DNA of 64,000 nucleotides, taken from assembly GCF_026262505.1 (NCBI RefSeq), contig NC_067206.1, positions 26,427,896-26,491,895 of the forward strand, written 5' to 3'. Both the position numbers and the translations under genes were made by a program. This DNA is from Trichomonas vaginalis G3. Taxonomy: Eukaryota; Parabasalia; Trichomonadida; Trichomonadidae. Positions 9,835 to 19,330 of the stretch are shown here, in pieces (positions within the stretch are counted from its first letter, which is position 1; every line of letters starts with the position of its first letter). The notes beneath the pieces were generated by a model. The model did not search any database, was not told the origin of the DNA, and worked only from the letters and a program-made list of their open reading frames with translations.

Positions 9835-9917
9835 TTAAAATAAAAATATTAAATTATTTTGAAAAATAACTTAAAAAAATCTAATCTAATTTTTCAAAAA
9901 ATATTTTTTATTTCCTA

Positions 9918-10486
9918 CTAAAGAGGTATCGGAAGTTGTCTAAGTTAGAACACTCGGAAATAAAACAACTTCTTACAGAAGCTAATATAGATGTTGCAAA
10001 GCATTACGCAACAAACAAAAAACACTCGCTGACATCCTCAATGACTATAATGGTGCAATAAGTTATGATAGAATTCATGAGTTCATAAAGCCGCAACGCG
10101 GCGAGGACGAAGTCCATGCAAGAGCATTTCCTTTAAATGACGTTGCTATTGACTTATATCATAGACGTTCAGTACCTCATGAAGTAAGAAGAGAAATGTT
10201 TGACATAACAAATGCAAACGTTGGTGAAACAAGAAGAAGAGACGACACACTGAAACAACAGAGAAGAGAGATGTTTAAATGTGCTATAGAACAAGTTCGC
10301 AAAGCTAACGATGTCATTCGTTCCATTGATGACAAACCAAAAGAAGGTGAGAGATGGTTAAAGAAAGATGAAGAGAATAGGAAGAGGAATGTTAAGACAG
10401 GCAATAGACTCATTGACTTTAACATCGAAGCTTTAGATGAACCAAACAGAGACTACTTACACAAAATTTCGGTAAGGTTTTCATGA
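9918..10486 (+). pseudogene. Polinton gene immediately before the polymerase (broken)
   Basis: A remnant of a gene of about 180 codons, rich in charged residues (VRREMFD, KQQRREMFKCAIEQVRKAN) and largely helical. Its stop overlaps the polymerase start codon by four bases (ATGA). A terminal-protein role, as expected for protein-primed replication, is possible from this position, but I see no diagnostic motif. It may also be an N-terminal part of the polymerase itself. A double-hairpin module lies inside it at 10090. Confidence 0.45.
10090..10118 (+). repeat. Double-hairpin module, copy 1
   Basis: GCCGC-AAC-GCGGC forms the first stem, GA is the linker, GGAC-GAA-GTCC is the second stem, and ATG follows. 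Stem bases differ from the other copies but stay paired. Confidence 0.7.
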
Positions 10487-13400
10487 GACTCTTAGAGAAG
10501 ATTAAAATAAACTCCCAACAAAGATGGATGGTATGTTATAAACTTGGTGGAAAATATGAATGTTCTACGTTAAACCTCAATAATATTGGAACATTACTAC
10601 ATCAGCTCTTGAAGGAGAACTTTATATCAGAGATAGAAGCAAATGCTGCAGGTATTGTTGAAATGCACTATGACTTCTTCTTGACAAACATAAAGAATCT
10701 TACTGAAATAAAGATGTATGATTTAACAGAATATGAAGGCTTAACGATGTCAGATGTAAAGAAAGGCAAACCAAAAAAGAGACCATATAGAGATGAAAGC
10801 ACACTGACAAATGACCAGAAAGCCATTTTGGAAGCTCTTAAGCAAACAGGAAACCCAGCACTTATAGAAAGCTTTTGGAAAGATAATGGTGAAAAGAAGT
10901 TTTATAAGAAGAGAAGCGGTCAGTTCTGGAAGTATCTTTGCACATTACCTATAAATCTTGAACGCTACCAAATCTTCAATGAACTGAACAAAAGAACTGC
11001 AACACTTATGACAGAAGATAACTGTTTCGTTTATGCTTGCATTCAGGCTGGAGTAAATGAAGAGACTATTGACCACATGAGAGAAGTCATTCGTGTTAGA
11101 GACTTTCCTCAAAGTAAAGTACAAGAAATTTCTGACGCAACAGGTATAGCATTTAATGTTACCATTGGTTACTTCAATGACTCAAGACATAATGAAATAA
11201 AGAGATACATACCAAAAGAATGTGAAACTGTTCGAACTATTGACTTACTTCTTGTTGAAGACCACTACATGCTAAATGAAAGATTACCAATGACAACATA
11301 TTTCATTCGCAACTATATAGAAATCTTGAAGGAGTGTGGTGGAATGAACATTGAGAAACAGATGAAGATTTATACAAAGAGAGAGAACAAATATGTAGTT
11401 CGTTATGATAGAACAACACCGTTATGGGATGTTATGAAAACATTGTGGGAGTGCAAATATTTCGAACCTATTTCTTATGGAGAACTTTTCACATATACGA
11501 CTGACTTATATAAACAGAACCTTGCACCATTTAAAGATTTGACATATGCTCCAAAGTATTGTGTACAACTGAAGAAGAAAGCCGAGTCAAAAGAAGTAAA
11601 TAAAGCTAAATGTAAGTTCATTCCTGAGCACGTTTTCTTTGCTGACTTTGATGTAGCACTGATGGAGTTCATAAAGCTTTTAACATGTTATGACAGTGAA
11701 GATGGTTCAGTGAGTGAAAGCATTTGGGGTCAGAACTGTGCAACAGAATTTTTGGAACGACTTCCTGACAAGAGTTTAATATATTTCCATAACCTCAGTT
11801 ATGATATAAACATCATCTTAAGACACATGACAGAAGTGAAAGGAACTCCCATCATTAAAGGTTCACGAACAATGCAAATAACTGGCTATATAAAGGAAGG
11901 GCAATCATTATAAAGATTCATACACTGTTATAAATAAGAAGCTTAAACTATTTCCTGAAATGTTTCATTTGCAGTGTGGTGAAAAGGAAGTATTTCCGTA
12001 TCAATATTCAAGCTCTTTTTAGCAAATGACAACAGAACTGGTGTCATTTCTGAAGCGTGTAAGTTTGTAAAAGATATTGATACGTTCATGAAAAACATAG
12101 ATTCCATCAAAGGTTGCAGAATAGATGAAAACCACTTCGACTTAGAAAAGTATAGCACATTTTATTGCAAACAAGATGTAAGAATTTTAAGAGAAGGTTT
12201 TGTTAAGTTCCGCAATGACATATTAAAGAATTTGATTTAAACGTTTATGACTACGTTAGTATTTGTTCAATTGCTAACAAATTGTTTGAGAACAGAGTGT
12301 ACTTCCCGAATGGAAATTTATATGACCTCTCAAATAAACCAAGAGAATTTATTTCACGCTGTATTCAAGGTGGAAGATGTATGCTGTCAGATAACATGAA
12401 ACAAAAGAGCGAAAAGAAACTCATTGCTGATTTCGACGCTGTTTCATTATATCCATCAGCTATAGCAAGACTTTATACTTTAGAAGGTATTCCAAAGGTT
12501 ATGAAGAAAGAAATGTTAAGCACAGAGTATCTCATGAGACATTTATTCGATGACGACCAAAAGGAACCCATTGGTGAAAAGTTTATGTCTGGCTTCTTTG
12601 TTCTCATTAAGATAACAGAGATTGGAATACATAGACACTTTCCTTTAATAGTTTGTGACCCTGAACTAAATCCAGAACTTAACGTTCCCAGAAGTTCAAA
12701 CACTTGCTGTTTAATGTATGTTGACCATATAACATTACAAGACCTCATAAAATATCAAGGTGTCAAATGTGAAGTGTTGCAAGGATACTATTACGATGGA
12801 AACAGAGATATTAGAATAAGAGATGAAGTAAAGAAGTTGTTTGAGTTAAGGTTAAAGTATAAGAAAGAAGGAAATCCTTTGCAAGAAAATATAAAGCTCA
12901 TTCTGAACAGTATTTATGGCAAAACTATTCTATCTCCTATTGAGTCAAAAATAACCATAGTAAATGACAAAGATGCTATAAGATATGCCATCAGAAACTA
13001 CAACCATATAGTGAAGTTCGAAGGTTTGGATGGTTCAGATAAAACTATTTTCAAGCTAACGAAAAGCATTTGCAGACACTTTAACTTCTGTCCACTTGGT
13101 GTTAACATTCTGTCTATGTCGAAGAGAATAATGTGTGAAGTATTCTGTACTGCTGAAGATATGGGACTTCAAATATTTTACCAGGACTGTGATAGCATGC
13201 ATATTTTCAATGAAGACATACCAAAGCTTGCAGCAGAGTTTAAGAAGAGATACGGTCGCGAACTTATAGGAAAGAACCTTGGTCAATTTCATTCTGACTT
13301 CGCAGAAATAACACCTGGAAAACAAAGTTTAGCATACAAGTCAATATTTTGTGGAAAGAAGACCTACATAGACTTACTCACGAATGATTTAAATGAAGTT

Positions 13401-13691
13401 GCATTCCATGCACGTTGCAAAGGTGTCAAACAAGACGTCCTTGCTTTAACAGCAAATGAAATGTTTCCTGAAGCTATACAATGCTATTACAATGAAGATA
13501 AGAACATTCACATACCTGTTGGAACATATGACAAAGACTCTGAGTTCAGTTTAATGAAACTTTACAAAGCACTTTATGACGGTCAAGAGATTGGATTTGA
13601 CTTATGTAAGTCATGTCAACCTTGCTTTGAAGAGAAGTTTAACTTCTCAATAACGACTAAAACAAGCTTTATTCGTAAGTTGAAGTTCTGA
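10483..13691 (+). pseudogene. Protein-primed family B DNA polymerase of the Polinton (broken)
   Basis: The replicative polymerase of the element, about 1,070 codons long with a few interruptions. The N-terminal part has DNCFVYACIQAGV and, about 90 residues later, EDHYML, a Cys/His pair that recalls OTU-like protease domains linked with some Polinton-type polymerases; this reading is tentative. Exonuclease motifs follow (VFFADFDVA, then FHNLSYDINI). The polymerase core shows motif A DFDAVSLYPSAIARL, motif B LILNSIYGKT and motif C FYQDCDSMHI. The enzyme would copy the linear element from protein-primed ends in the nucleus. It is treated as a fossil. Confidence 0.88.
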
Positions 13692-13737
13692 GGTCATTTA
13701 TTTTTGTCAGCAATGAGGTCATTCGTGATAAAAATAA

Positions 13738-13765
13738 GCCGCTAGCGGCAAGGGCGAAGCCCATG
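13738..13765 (+). repeat. Double-hairpin module, copy 2
   Basis: GCCGC-TA-GCGGC, linker AA, GGGC-GAA-GCCC, then ATG. This copy is intergenic, between the convergent polymerase and 285-residue genes, so its conservation cannot be due to protein coding. Confidence 0.75.
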
Positions 13766-13772
13766 TGGTCAT

Positions 13773-14630
13773 TTACAATACTGCGATGGTAGAGTTTAAG
13801 AGTTGTGCTTCAATGTAGAGACAGTCCTTATGGTCTGGAGGTAAGAACACTGGGCAGTTATGGTCATGAGTGGAGAACATGTCTATCCAAAACTCACGAT
13901 TGAAGCCAGTTAATTTATAGTATTTAGGGTTAGGAAGTGGTGAAGTTCTTGTATGACCAATGAACTCATTTTCAACTCCCTTACTTAAGTTTGAATATAA
14001 TATAGCTTGCTTTCTATCCCAAATGCCAGGTGTTACAATCTTTGAAAATTCATTTTTCCTCGGAAGCATTGCATCATAATTGAAAACATTTTTGAAATCA
14101 TCACTTGGTTCAGAGATTTGAAATCTTATACGTAATGGATTTTCTTTCTTTTTAGCTACTTCATTGAATGGTGAATATATAACAAACTGACAGTCATGAG
14201 TTCCATCTTCATTTTCATTAAATTCATAATGAAAGTCTATAAGTTGTGGCCGACTACCTTCTTCTTTCAGTTGTGCAAGAAACTCACGTAAAGGCTGTAA
14301 AGTTTGTACTTCAATGTTGAACTTTTTCTCGAACATCTCATTAAATGAAATCATACATTGCAACAATGTTGTATCGTCTTTAAAGTATTTGTATATGTGA
14401 ATGTTTTGGGCGCTTAAAGACTGTTCGTCATTTTCTATCTCGACTTGAAGTATAAAGTCAACCTTTCTGAAAGCACGTGTTATATACATAGATGTTATGC
14501 CAATGTACTTCTCTTCATTTATGTTCACAATCCAGTCTGTTGGAAACTTAAACGTTACTCTGTTCCCCTTTATTTTGACGTCAGGGTTTTCACTACTGAA
14601 CGCAACAGATAAAGGTATTTGTCTATACAT
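13773..14630 (-). CDS. Polinton ORF, candidate minor capsid (penton) protein, 285 aa
   Basis: An open minus-strand frame of 285 residues. It is rich in short beta strands (VTFKFPTDWIVNI, KVDFILQVEIEN) and lacks a signal or membrane segment. Penton-like minor capsid proteins of Polintons are single jelly rolls of similar size, usually encoded next to the major capsid gene, which begins 0.8 kb away. That position and the beta-rich pattern are the only support, and no motif proves it. It is convergent with the polymerase gene, and its 3' flank carries TTATTTTTATC, a T-rich motif seen after several genes of the element. Confidence 0.5.
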   Translation of the reverse strand: MYRQIPLSVAFSSENPDVKIKGNRVTFKFPTDWIVNINEEKYIGITSMYITRAFRKVDFILQVEIENDEQSLSAQNIHIYKYFKDDTTLLQCMISFNEMFEKKFNIEVQTLQPLREFLAQLKEEGSRPQLIDFHYEFNENEDGTHDCQFVIYSPFNEVAKKKENPLRIRFQISEPSDDFKNVFNYDAMLPRKNEFSKIVTPGIWDRKQAILYSNLSKGVENEFIGHTRTSPLPNPKYYKLTGFNREFWIDMFSTHDHNCPVFLPPDHKDCLYIEAQLLNSTIAVL

Positions 14631-14654
14631 TTAGTTCCGATAAAAATAAACCAT

Positions 14655-14936
14655 TTACTCTTTCTTTGCTTCAGCTTCTTTAGCTTTTGCTTCAGCTTCT
14701 TCTCTAGCTTTCTTCGCCAGTAGTCTTGGGTTCTTTTGTCTTCCAGCAGCTAATGCAGCAAGTTGTTTTTCACTAAGTTTTCTCTTTGGTCTCTCTGGCT
14801 TTTGTTCTTGTTTTTGTTCCTTCAGTTCGGATAAAATTTGCTCACGAATTTCTTTCTTCAATGCTTCAACATCTATGACCCCTTGGGTCTTGTCCGTAGG
14901 GCTTGTCTGAGTCATTTGACTGCAGATAAAAAACAA
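14655..14936 (-). CDS. Polinton small Lys/Glu/Ala-rich ORF, 93 aa
   Basis: A 93-residue frame just upstream of the 285-residue gene on the same strand, about 25 bases apart. The centre has EQKQEQKPERPKRKLSEK and the C-terminus is AKKAREEAEAKAKEAEAKK, a basic and acidic helix. Small Lys/Ala-rich proteins of adenovirus-like agents condense DNA in virions, so a core-protein role is possible but unproven. It is divergent from the 142-residue ORF. Confidence 0.55.
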   Translation of the reverse strand: MFFICSQMTQTSPTDKTQGVIDVEALKKEIREQILSELKEQKQEQKPERPKRKLSEKQLAALAAGRQKNPRLLAKKAREEAEAKAKEAEAKKE

Positions 14937-14960
14937 AATTAAAACTTTAACCGATGTAAA

Positions 14961-15389
14961 ATGAGCTTGTCAAAATCAGAGCGAGAGTCTATTATATTAA
15001 ATGACGCAAGAGGAATACAACATCCTTTCTATTACGTAAGTCAGAGTAAAGATGGTAAAATATACGTAAGAAAAAGAAAGGTTCCATTAGCGAATGCAGA
15101 AAGCGACAACATTAAGGTGCATGGCACCGAGGGCGAAGCCCATGTTAAGCCTTCTATTCAAACTGAAAAGTCAATAGAACCAGAAGAAAAGAAGCCAGAT
15201 GTACTTTCAATAACGAACCAAGAGCTTATTGCAAAGTTCGTGAATTTCATTGAAAAACAAACCGAGTCAAAGAATCCTGACCCGCCAGTGAAAGAAGTTG
15301 AGACAAAAGAGAATGTACAGTTCATTGAAAATGTCAAGAAACAACTTCCACCACGAATGCCAAGAAGAAGAGTGAGAATAATGAAGTAA
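14961..15389 (+). CDS. Polinton ORF before the capsid gene, 142 aa
   Basis: A 142-residue open frame ending about 30 bases before the major capsid start. The first 35 residues include PFYYVSQSKDGKIYVRKRK, which resembles FYIHTMKDGRVQFRKI in the 81-residue ORF at 17515, so the two share a small basic domain. The remainder is Pro/Glu/Lys-rich and disordered, with a basic tail (PPRMPRRRVRIMK). A capsid-associated or DNA-binding role is inferred from context. It contains a double-hairpin module in frame. Confidence 0.55.
   Translation: MSLSKSERESIILNDARGIQHPFYYVSQSKDGKIYVRKRKVPLANAESDNIKVHGTEGEAHVKPSIQTEKSIEPEEKKPDVLSITNQELIAKFVNFIEKQTESKNPDPPVKEVETKENVQFIENVKKQLPPRMPRRRVRIMK
15116..15144 (+). 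repeat. Double-hairpin module, copy 3
   Basis: GGTGC-ATG-GCACC, linker GA, GGGC-GAA-GCCC, then ATG. Compared with copies 1 and 2 the first stem has changed on both sides and still pairs. It is translated within the 142-residue ORF as HGTEGEAHV. Confidence 0.7.
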
Positions 15390-15416
15390 ATAGATATTTT
15401 TATCTGAAGTAAATAC

Positions 15417-16935
15417 ATGCAGAACGAACAGCTAAACGAATTTACTCCAGCAGAGCATATTCATCAGATTCGCTCATATTTCGATATCATAGACAATGCA
15501 GTTCAAATTGGTGACACTAATAGAAAATATTCTGACGCAAAGATTCCATCACAACCTGGAACTGCTAAAGATAACACATGGGTAACATTCAATCTCTCAC
15601 CTCCTGGTGAAAATATGTTGGACCTTTACAATACATTCATTACGTATAAAATGGAAGGTCAATTTATTGTAGATAAAGAAATTGGTTCAGGTTCCAATAA
15701 AACAAACCCACCAGGATTTTGGATTGGTTTCGATGACGCTTTCTATGCAGTTGCTGGATATCAAATCCTTGCAAATGGTCGTATCGTATATTCTCAAGAC
15801 AACGCAAGAGAAGAAGCATATATAACTTCAAACTCACAAACTACCGAACAAATAAAGAAAGTAGATGTTTTCTCAAAGACTCGACATGAAGATGTATGGA
15901 GTCATTCGGGAACATGCAGAACAGGACAAATTGTTAGTGGTCCAATTACAGCAGGAAAATCATTTGATTTTAAGCTTCGTTTAAGAATTCCTGTTAGAAG
16001 ATTCCTTCCATTAGAAGCTATTCGATTTATTCCAGCTTTTGCAGGAAACATTCAGCTTAAAGTAAAGTTCAGTAGCGACGCCTTACAATGCACATCTATA
16101 TCTGTAAATGATATCATTGCTTTCAATCCAACTCTTAAAGTTGCATTTGCTTCAGATTCAAATCCACCGACAAATAAATTTGTTCCATGGAATGAACCAT
16201 TCACTATGATAACGAAGGCAGTAGAAGCTAGGAACAGTTACTATTACAACTGTAACCCAGCAACTATTTCGAACAAAGATGGATTTTAATGAATGTTTAT
16301 TCATCCAAAGTCATTCTCTTTAGACCCTAACATTTATACAGAACTTGTAGAACATTATACAAACGAGGCTTTATGTTTTCCTGTTAAAGTTATGGATTGG
16401 ATTCCTATGGATGGTTCATTCTCAAAGAATACAGATAGTTCAAGTGCAACATTTACAGCAGCTTATACGCCTATTAATGTTAAAAGTATTTGGGCACTAT
16501 TTAGAAAGAAAGACAACTATTATGTTAATTTTGAGAACCCTAAGTTTAAATATCTTCAGCTTTCCATGGGAGCTTATGGAAATATGCCTGCAGAACCTGA
16601 AAAATCATATGGACCTGTATTTTATGAAATGGTTGCGAACGCCTGCAATACAAACAATGATATGATAGGATTTAATGAAGATGTTATGAGGTCTGGATGA
16701 TGGTAGTGTGGAACATAAATGGGATAGCTATGACAACACACATTTCTTATGTGGTTTTCCAACAGAAGTGGACTTTTGCTTCCAGCAAGGTCAAACATCT
16801 ACTGCTCCAATAACATACAAATTGTCTGTTAAAGGACCTATTGAACTAGCAACTGAAAATGTACCAAAGCCACTTATTGGATTTATGAGGATTGTTGCTT
16901 TGCCATTCAGATGCGTGCTAATGGAATCCCAATAA
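15417..16935 (+). pseudogene. Polinton double-jelly-roll major capsid gene (broken)
   Basis: Recognised as the major capsid gene by size (about 500 codons), position and fold-like sequence. The N-terminus begins with FTPAEHIHQIRSYFDIIDNA. A first beta-rich domain contains TWVTFNLSPPGENMLDLYN and AVAGYQILANGRIVYSQDN. A loop and FDFKLRLRIPVRRFLPLE follow, and the second domain has KSIWALFRKKDNYYVNFENP. Double jelly-roll trimers build the icosahedral shell of Polinton-like viruses. The gene has a few interruptions and is treated as a fossil. Confidence 0.72.
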
Positions 16936-17010
16936 TAAGATTAGATGACTATAACTTACTGCGGACGACAGTGAGGAATAAAGGATGAACGTTTATTTTA
17001 AAGCTTATAA

Positions 17011-17475
17011 ATGAGTTCTTCATCAAGCTCTCGTGAACCTTCACCATCTATGAAACAAACTTTACCAAACGATTATGGAGCACCTATTGAATATTTCTTA
17101 CGAGCTGCACAATGGCAAAGAGCAGTCTCACCAAGGTTAGGATGTTTCCACCAGCTCCTGTCAAAAATAGCATTTGGTCAAGTCCTTATAATAAGATATG
17201 GTCTCCCACTAGGTTTGCTAGCTACAGCAGAGCAGTTATGATGTGAAAAGAAATAAAGCAAATGTTGTAAATAATAACTGAAGTAGCTTGAAGTTAAACA
17301 CAACACAACCACTCCTTCGCCAAAACCAACGCCTTCACAAGCAAAACCTTCAATGACTCCTGAACCTATGGAAGTACAAACTCCTGTTCAAAAGTCAACT
17401 CCTAAACCGACTCCAACATTTAAACCAGAACCTACTCCTCAAATAAATCGTAAAACTCCTGCGTTTCCTTACTGA
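17011..17475 (+). pseudogene. Polinton Pro/Thr-rich ORF after the capsid gene (broken)
   Basis: The first 76 codons start with MSSSSSSREPSPSMKQ, and the following sequence in another frame is a Pro/Thr/Pro-rich tail (TPKPTPTFKPEP). No domain is recognised. A disordered virion protein is possible from its place directly after the capsid gene. It is interrupted. Confidence 0.4.
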
Positions 17476-17514
17476 AAAAATAACGTTCTTTTTATTTAAT
17501 ATTAAAATTTTTAT

Positions 17515-17760
17515 TTGATTGAAATGACAAATAAAGTCACTGAAGCAATGAAACAAAAGTTTTTGGTAGAATACATTAAATCAGGAACTATTCCAGAAGG
17601 TTTTTACATTCATACTATGAAGGATGGTAGAGTTCAGTTTAGAAAGATAAAGCAACCATTAGATAAAGAAGGAATTTTGAGAAAGATTAAACTTCATGAG
17701 GACAACATTGCTGAACTTAAGAAGAAGTTAGAAGAGTTGGAGAAAGGAAGAGAGTTATAA
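17515..17760 (+). CDS. Polinton small ORF with basic domain and coiled coil, 81 aa
   Basis: An 81-residue frame; the listed start is a TTG and the likely start is the ATG at 17524. FYIHTMKDGRVQFRKI matches the domain in the 142-residue ORF at 14961. The C-terminal third is a Lys/Glu/Leu coiled coil (AELKKKLEELEKGREL). The function is unknown. The hairpin-bearing repeat at 17779 follows the stop codon directly. Confidence 0.55.
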   Translation: MIEMTNKVTEAMKQKFLVEYIKSGTIPEGFYIHTMKDGRVQFRKIKQPLDKEGILRKIKLHEDNIAELKKKLEELEKGREL

Positions 17761-17778
17761 AGCAATGAATTCAACAGG

Positions 17779-17835
17779 GTGAAAAACCGGGTGAAAGAAG
17801 AGGTGAGATTTCACCACTTCACCTAAATTTATTTT
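17779..17835. repeat. Third copy of the GGTGAGATTTCACC-type intergenic repeat
   Basis: After the stop codon come two GGGTGAAA motifs and then AGGTGAGATTTCACC followed by ACTTCACCTAAATTTATTTTT. It is related to the arms at 5957 and 7063. Two of the three copies directly follow a stop codon, which suggests a 3' end function. Confidence 0.6.
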
Positions 17836-17912
17836 TGTGCTATGTTTTCATACGTGTGAGGGTGGTGATATCATTAATTTTTAAGTTTATTTTTTATTTT
17901 ATTTTTATATAA

Positions 17913-18239
17913 ATGACGAAAACTATTGCGATAACAAACTACAACGGTCATGAGTTCAAGAATTTGTTCTTCGTTCCTCGTGAAAATACATTCTATCAGA
18001 TACGAGGGAGAAAGGGTAAAGTTAGTTTGAGCGTTTATGAAGGAATGAAGAATGGAAAGTTTATACAAGCATACGATACAAACGGTAAACGTGTTTCATT
18101 AGCTTTGTCAAAACTTACTAACATTTATTTTGACAGTGACTTTGACTCTGACGATTGGAGCGACAGCAGCGATACTGAAGAATATGAAGTATTGTGTGAA
18201 GCACAGCAATGGGAGGAGTTGCAATACTTTTGTAAGTGA
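17913..18239 (+). CDS. Polinton small ORF, 108 aa
   Basis: A 108-residue open frame, the rightmost gene of the element. The first 80 residues are basic and beta-rich (KNLFFVPRENTFYQIRGRKG); the end is a highly acidic Asp/Ser patch (SDFDSDDWSDSSDTEEYE). No family is recognised. The 3' flank contains AACGTTTATTTTTAAC, the T-rich motif seen after other genes of the element. Confidence 0.55.
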   Translation: MTKTIAITNYNGHEFKNLFFVPRENTFYQIRGRKGKVSLSVYEGMKNGKFIQAYDTNGKRVSLALSKLTNIYFDSDFDSDDWSDSSDTEEYEVLCEAQQWEELQYFCK

Positions 18240-18370
18240 GAACGTTTATTTTTAACAGTAGTGAAGTCGTTTGTGAAAACGTTAGTGAGGTGAAGTGGTT
18301 GGCGGCTTTATAAATATTTAAGTTTAAGTTGGTGTTTGTGTTGTAAAATATACGTTAACGGTTTTGTAAA

Positions 18371-19030
18371 GTGTCAAATTCACATATAATGGGTAAGGAG
18401 GCTCGCAGTGCCTCCGTACACATTATATGTATACTAACTAGAAATCTAGATATAGAAGAGCCCGAGATTGAGAACGAAGCAATTGAAGGTGATGGCCAAG
18501 TAGATGCAGAAGACATTGCTCAGGATGAAGAAGTTGAAGAGAATGAACCAAGGAGGAGACTAGGCAGGAACCTTGGTGAATGGGCGTCTCTGTCAATGCA
18601 AGAAGTGGAAGAGTACAGCTTCAACGATTTTATGATCGAGATGCTTTCGAGACGTGCAGAAGCAGAAGCGAGGTTCTACAAGAGAAGTTCGGCCAAGAAC
18701 ATAGCTAATGAGTACAAGAAAGCTCTTTCCAACTTTATACATATGAATGAGAGTGAAATCAGGAACAACACCGACCTCACCTGCTTGGATCAAAGGTTTT
18801 GGGTAGCATGTGATGCAAATTTCAAGGCATTGAAAGAGATTGGCTTAAAATTCATGTCTATTGCTGCAACCGAAGCTGATGTGGAAAGAATGATTTCAAT
18901 TGTGCGGAACCTGCGTAATAGGTTTAATCAAAACGCTCGTGAAGATCTAATAAAGTGTAGAATCCTATTGAAGCTTTTCATGACAAATGAAATCCTGAAA
19001 AAGATATTTCCAGATCTGACTGATCTTTAA
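18371..19030 (+). pseudogene. hAT-family transposase, C-terminal remnant
   Basis: A 219-codon frame that lacks a credible own start. The N-terminal third is an acidic linker. The C-terminal 65 residues match the hAT dimerisation domain: FWVACDANFKALKEIGLKF, then SIAATEADVERMISIVRNL and RNRFNQNAREDLIKCRILL, parallel to the family's FW..... LSIPATSA.SER.FS pattern. The BED zinc finger and catalytic core are missing, so this is a truncated copy of a cut-and-paste transposon. Its base composition is less AT-rich than that of the flanking host DNA, in keeping with transfer. The hairpin at 18382 overlaps its beginning, so the first codons are probably not original. Confidence 0.65.
18382..18430. 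other. Imperfect hairpin (21-base arms, 7-base loop) at the Polinton-hAT junction
   Basis: The arms at 18382-18402 and 18410-18430 match at 19 of 21 positions when one is reversed and complemented. The outer part is ACATATAATG and the inner part GGAGGC/GCCTCC. It lies between the last Polinton ORF and the hAT remnant. It may mark an element end or be a remnant of a small inverted-repeat element. Confidence 0.65.
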
Positions 19031-19330
19031 CTTGCCGTAGCCTCTTGCTGCCGTAGCTCCTTGATGCTGCTTGACCTGCCGTAGCTCCTTGATGCTGTAG
19101 CTCCATGCTGCAGCTTGACCTACTGTAGCCCCTTGATGCTGCTTGATTGTAGATGTTGGCTTTGAATGATGCCGCTTGACCTGCCGTAGCCCCTTGCTGC
19201 CGTAGCTCCTTGCTGCTGCTTGATCGTAGATGTTGCCCTTGAATGCTGCCGCTTGATTGTAGATGTTGCCCTTGAATGCTGCCGCTTGACCGTAGATGTT
19301 GGCTGTGAATGTTATCGCTTCAACCGCTAG
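19021..19330. repeat. GC-rich minisatellite
   Basis: About 310 bases of degenerate tandem repeats of two related units. One is about 28 bases (CCGTAGCTCCTTGATGCTGC then TTGACCTG); the other is about 33 bases (GTAGATGTTGCCCTTGAATG then CTGCCGCTTGAT). Units are mixed rather than strictly alternating. Composition contrasts sharply with the AT-rich flank. It starts at the end of the hAT frame and may be a subterminal repeat of that element. Confidence 0.75.

Larger units (their letters stand above)
1..18370. mobile_element. Polinton/Maverick element, left end outside window
   Basis: A virus-like DNA element recognised by co-occurrence of a retroviral-type integrase, a protein-primed family B DNA polymerase and a double-jelly-roll major capsid gene, the hallmark set of Polintons. 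Accessory parts are a fibre gene, T5orf172 and KilA-N genes and many small ORFs on both strands. No packaging ATPase or adenoviral-type protease was recognised and no left terminal inverted repeat was seen, so part of the element probably precedes base 1. The right edge is placed only approximately, between the last Polinton-style ORF and the hAT remnant. It is broken, with roughly ten to twenty interruptions in all, but long frames survive, which suggests a fairly recent insertion. Its coding sequence is less AT-rich than the intergenic host DNA to the right. Confidence 0.9.

Noticed and set aside
18371-18430. Hairpin as the true right end of the Polinton
   Set aside because: No matching inverted copy lies in the window because the left end is missing, so the claim cannot be supported; only the approximate edge is given.
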